Of a stretch of DNA of 64,000 nt, positions 63,575-64,000 are shown in pieces. The stretch spans positions 2,294,001 to 2,358,000 of the forward strand of contig NZ_CP073066.1 of the NCBI RefSeq assembly GCF_018314255.1, read 5' to 3'. The notes beneath the pieces were generated by a model, which ran no database searches, was not told the origin of the DNA, and was given only the letters and a program-made list of their open reading frames with translations. This DNA is from Lentilactobacillus buchneri (lineage in GTDB: Bacteria > Bacillota > Bacilli > Lactobacillales > Lactobacillaceae). The position numbers were made by a program, and so were the translations under genes. Within the stretch, counting starts at the first letter, position 1; every line of letters starts with the position of its first letter.

Positions 63575-64000
63575 ATGCGAAAAAATGGATTACAAGTAGC
63601 AATTGATGGGCCGGCCTCCGCTGGTAAAAGTACTGTCGCCAAGCGGGTAGCAAAGCAATTTCACTATATCTACTGCGATACCGGTGCCATGTATCGGGCA
63701 ATTACACTGCAGGCAATTCGTCAGGGCGTCTCCTTTGACGACGTTGACGAGATCGGCAAAATTGTCCATGCCTCAAAAATTACTTTTGAACCCAGTGATG
63801 ACGGACAAAAGGTCTTCATTGACGGCAAAGAAATTACCGAGGCAATTCGTCAAGAAGATGTCACCAATTCAGTTTCGGCAGTCGCTGCCATTGGCGAAGT
63901 TCGAAAGCAGCTCAGTGCTCAACAACAGGAAATCGCTAAAGACGGTGGCATTGTCATGGACGGAAGAGATATCGGGACGGCCGTTTTACCTGACGCCGAA
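63575..64000 (+). CDS. cmk: Cytidylate kinase (partial, runs off the right edge)
   Basis: CMP kinase phosphorylates CMP and dCMP. The first 142 residues are present: P-loop IDGPASAGKSTVAKRVAK at about 10-27, YIYCDTGAMYRAITLQ (about 32), and MDGRDIGTAVLPDAE at the window edge. ATG 63575 lies after TAAGGA. The adjacent LysM gene and cmk (often with rpsA and der further on) is a known Firmicutes order. The 3' end is outside the window. Confidence 0.95.
   Translation, partial: MRKNGLQVAIDGPASAGKSTVAKRVAKQFHYIYCDTGAMYRAITLQAIRQGVSFDDVDEIGKIVHASKITFEPSDDGQKVFIDGKEITEAIRQEDVTNSVSAVAAIGEVRKQLSAQQQEIAKDGGIVMDGRDIGTAVLPDAE

Noticed and set aside
1..64000. CRISPR arrays, tRNA or rRNA genes, prophage
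   Set aside because: No regularly spaced repeats, no cloverleaf-like tRNA sequence and no rRNA-like stretch were noticed; the only recombinase, at 56058, is XerD by context, and no phage structural genes are present.

Overview
The window is a low-to-moderate G+C, AT-leaning Firmicutes chromosome segment whose gene content and order fit a lactobacillus. Signs are S21 next to YqeY/PhoH/YbeY/DgkA/Era/RecO/GlyQS/DnaG/RpoD, a CIRCE-controlled hrcA-grpE-dnaK-dnaJ cluster, a CtsR box before clpB, T-box leaders before hisS-aspS and glyQS, and an FMN riboswitch before ribU. dnaE is followed directly by pyk, with no pfkA between them where homofermentative lactobacilli carry it. This suggests an obligately heterofermentative lineage such as the Lentilactobacillus, Levilactobacillus or Secundilactobacillus groups. 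The genus is inferred from gene content, not from any database match. No tRNA, rRNA, CRISPR array or prophage was seen.

Layout. 1-5850: translation operon (nusA 3' end, ylxR, ylxQ, infB, rbfA, then truB-ribF from its own promoter). 5847-12791: heat-shock cluster and lepA. 12792-15759: a small variable islet between core blocks, with a helix-turn-helix gene, a complete IS30-family element and two divergent orphan genes. 15760-21784: prmA-rsmE-relA-dtd, a HAD phosphatase and a cell-wall amidase. 21874-25312: T-box controlled hisS-aspS. 25384-30484: YitT membrane protein, teichoic-acid polymerisation and export genes, and nfo. 30495-35854: PPDK regulatory protein (minus strand), then rpsU-yqeY-phoH-ybeY-dgkA-era-recO. 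35866-42435: T-box controlled glyQS, then dnaG-rpoD. 42537-49558: trmK-yqfO-pepT, clpB, a lipase-like hydrolase and a small membrane protein. 49692-55112: dnaE and pyk. 55191-59381: cvfB-xerD-ribT-scpA-scpB-rluB. 59425-64000: ribU, a YpbB/RecQ/LysM cluster and the 5' part of cmk.

Most genes are single-copy housekeeping functions in tight operons, often with 1-11 base overlaps, separated by clear Rho-independent terminators. Regulation visible in the sequence includes stress repressors (HrcA at two CIRCE copies, CtsR at one box), tRNA-sensing T-boxes for His/Asp and Gly, and FMN sensing for riboflavin uptake. I found no convincing new multi-gene system. The best leads are the islet, where an evenly spaced inverted-repeat array sits at a promoter cut off from its putative regulator gene by the IS30 copy, and several unusual leader structures (clpB, hisS, glyQS, pyk).
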